Shown here: positions 32,039 to 33,654 of the stretch, one piece after another
Position numbering within the stretch: the stretch's first letter is position 1
Layout of the letters: every line of letters starts with the position of its first letter
NCBI GenBank assembly: GCA_016927755.1
Contig: JAFGLZ010000001.1
Span: 1 to 33,654, forward strand
Direction of reading: 5' to 3'
From: Phycisphaerae bacterium
Lineage (GTDB): Bacteria > Planctomycetota > Phycisphaerae > UBA1845 > JAFGLZ01
DNA: 33,654 nt
The notes under the pieces: model-generated
Seen by the model: only the letters and a program-made list of their open reading frames with translations
Told to the model about the DNA's origin: nothing
Database searches by the model: none
Translations under genes and position numbers: made by a program

Positions 32039-33654
32039 ATGCGATCGAGGCTCTGCGAGTTGACGGTGGCGGCGTTGATGGCGACGGTCTTGGCCGGTGT
32101 GGCGGATGCGGCCAGGGAGGACCTGGGCAACGGGTTTCTGCATCACGGGGTGGCGACGCCGGTGAGCAATCATCGGGGGACGGTGGCGACGGTCGACGGG
32201 GAGGGGCGCGACATCGTCTTGGTGTGGCTGTTCGATCATCGGGGCGGGTACGCGCTGCTTTGGATCGACGCCGAGACGGGCAAGAGCAAGGAGTATCCGA
32301 TGCCGTTCCCGCCGGGGGGCGATTGTCCGTACTCGTCGATCCTGTCGAGCGGGAACAAGTTCTACACGCACTTCAACAGCCACTTCTGCGAGTTCGATCC
32401 GGCGAAGAAGGCGTTCACGTTCTGCCACAAGACGGCGCCGCAGATGGCGATGGGCATGACGGAGGACGACAACGGCGTGATCTGGTCGGTGAGCTATCCG
32501 CAGAGCGGGGTGGTGTCGTTCGATCCGAAGACTCGGGAGTTCAAGGACTACGGGCACGTTCACAAGGAGAACTGGGCGCAGTATCAGCGGTACGTGGCCG
32601 CGGACGACGCGGGGTGGGTGTACTTCGGGATCGGGAGCACGTCGGCGCACATCCTCGGGCTCGATCCGAAGACGGGCAAGGCCAAGGCGATGGTGCCCGA
32701 GAGCACGCGGAAGCACGGCTACGGCCTGGTCTGGCGGGGCGTTGATGGGAAGGTGTACGGCTCGCTGGGCAACGTGGAGCCGTGGTACGCGTTCTACAAG
32801 GGCGACGCCACGAAGCTTGGGAAGAAGCCGGAGGTCGCGCAGAAGCCGATCATCACGGCGAGCCAGAGTCTGTTCCATCGCGGCTTTCCGGACGGCAAGA
32901 AGCTGGTGACGTGCGACCTGGTCGATCGGGTGTTGACCGTGGAGGACCCGAAGACCAAGAAGACAACGACGGTCAAGTTCGAGTATGAGAGCGAGGGGGC
33001 GCACGTGATGGGGCTGGCGGTAGCGCCTGGGGGGACGATCTGCGGGGGGACGGCGTTTCCGATGCGGTTCTTCAGTTATGACCCGAAGGCGGACACGTGG
33101 ACGAACCGGGCGGCTTACGGGCAGTGGAACACGGTGGCGCGACAGGGCGATCGATTCTTCGTGGGTGGGTACGGGGGCGGGTTCCTGCTGGAGTGGGATC
33201 CGTCTCGTGAGTGGGTGGCGACGGTCAAGGGGAAGGCGGAGTGCAACCCGCTGTTCCTGACGGAGTGCACGCCGCCGATTCACAGGCCGCACGATCTGTT
33301 GGCGCATCCGGACGGGAGGACAGTGGTGTTGGCGGGCACGCCGGGGTACGGGTTCACGGGGGGCGGGCTGCTGTTCTGGGATCGTCAGACGAAGGAGCGG
33401 GTGCTGCTGACGCATGAGCAGATTCTTCCTCAGCAGGCGACGCAGAGCCTGGCGGCCCTGCCGAACGGCAAGCTGTTGGGGGGCTCGACGACTCATCCGG
33501 GGACGGGGGGCGAGCAGAAGGCCAAGCAGGCCGAGCTGTACATCATGGATATGGCGACGAAGAAGCTGGACTGGCACGATCCGGTGTTCCCCGGCACACA
33601 GACTTTCGGCGACATGATCGTTGCCCCCGGCGGGCTCGTGTATGCCTTCGCCGA
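32039..33654 (+). CDS. Exported beta-propeller repeat protein, C-terminus cut by the window edge
   Basis: From ATG 32039, with GAGAGGAG upstream, 538 codons run without a stop to the end of the window. A signal peptide is present (MRSRLCELTVAALMATVLAGVADA). The mature part consists of repeated four-strand blades with recurring FDPKT, LDPKTGKAK, YDPKADTWT, WDPSREW and WDRQTKERV turns and Gly-rich ends, as in Kelch/NHL/SMP-type propellers. No catalytic motif can be named; a sugar-binding or lyase-associated role is possible because its divergent neighbour is the DUF4838 protein and both seem to share a regulatory gap. Frame and composition are consistent throughout. Confidence 0.85.
   Translation, partial: MRSRLCELTVAALMATVLAGVADAAREDLGNGFLHHGVATPVSNHRGTVATVDGEGRDIVLVWLFDHRGGYALLWIDAETGKSKEYPMPFPPGGDCPYSSILSSGNKFYTHFNSHFCEFDPAKKAFTFCHKTAPQMAMGMTEDDNGVIWSVSYPQSGVVSFDPKTREFKDYGHVHKENWAQYQRYVAADDAGWVYFGIGSTSAHILGLDPKTGKAKAMVPESTRKHGYGLVWRGVDGKVYGSLGNVEPWYAFYKGDATKLGKKPEVAQKPIITASQSLFHRGFPDGKKLVTCDLVDRVLTVEDPKTKKTTTVKFEYESEGAHVMGLAVAPGGTICGGTAFPMRFFSYDPKADTWTNRAAYGQWNTVARQGDRFFVGGYGGGFLLEWDPSREWVATVKGKAECNPLFLTECTPPIHRPHDLLAHPDGRTVVLAGTPGYGFTGGGLLFWDRQTKERVLLTHEQILPQQATQSLAALPNGKLLGGSTTHPGTGGEQKAKQAELYIMDMATKKLDWHDPVFPGTQTFGDMIVAPGGLVYAFA

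Noticed and set aside
31739..33577. Upstream extension of the DUF4838 frame
   Set aside because: It lies antisense to the propeller gene and precedes a clear signal peptide with a good ribosome site at 31738.

Overview
The window is GC-rich DNA packed with genes on both strands and reads as chromosomal sequence from a free-living bacterium. The best guess is a member of the Planctomycetota. The reasons are a pseudopilin-like protein with a C-terminal DG motif, many exported proteins of unknown role, a DUF4838 enzyme and a beta-helix protein of the glycan-degrading kind, and recurrent short hairpins between genes. The lineage is inferred from gene content only. No rRNA, tRNA, CRISPR array, transposase or phage gene was seen. 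Both ends of the window cut through genes: an ATP-grasp enzyme on the left and a beta-propeller protein on the right.

Left part (1-7528): a STAS-domain protein precedes the truncated ATP-grasp gene and diverges from a CorA metal transporter. Facing corA is an operon with an ABC exporter that carries an N-terminal PH-like region, a zinc ribbon and a C-terminal DUF1854 domain. It is followed by a protein matching only the N-terminal half of GH130-type glycosidases. Upstream lies a DHH phosphoesterase.

Middle part (7752-13040): a small lysine-rich protein, a peptidylarginine-deiminase-like lipoprotein, a secreted lysine-rich protein, an OmpR-type two-component system and a small lipoprotein. 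The two-component genes lie between two near-identical operator/promoter modules. Each has three TGAAA-headed repeats with an exact 11-bp period and a -10 box 11-12 bp beyond the last repeat. One faces the secreted protein plus lipoprotein pair and the other faces the small lipoprotein. This is the most striking regulatory signal of the window and suggests a compact envelope-related regulon.

Right part (13225-33654): an SDR oxidoreductase, a pseudopilin, the three-gene proton-translocating transhydrogenase (pntAA-pntAB-pntB) with a terminator, and two glycosyltransferases flanking a membrane histidine kinase. A 216-bp element with 23-bp perfect inverted ends lies directly before the kinase. 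After this come a transglutaminase-like protein, a hairpin cluster, a beta-helix protein, a HAD phosphatase, an S41 peptidase, a DUF433 antitoxin with a decayed toxin partner, a DUF4838 protein and the propeller protein. The last group suggests an organism that secretes many polysaccharide- and protein-processing enzymes.
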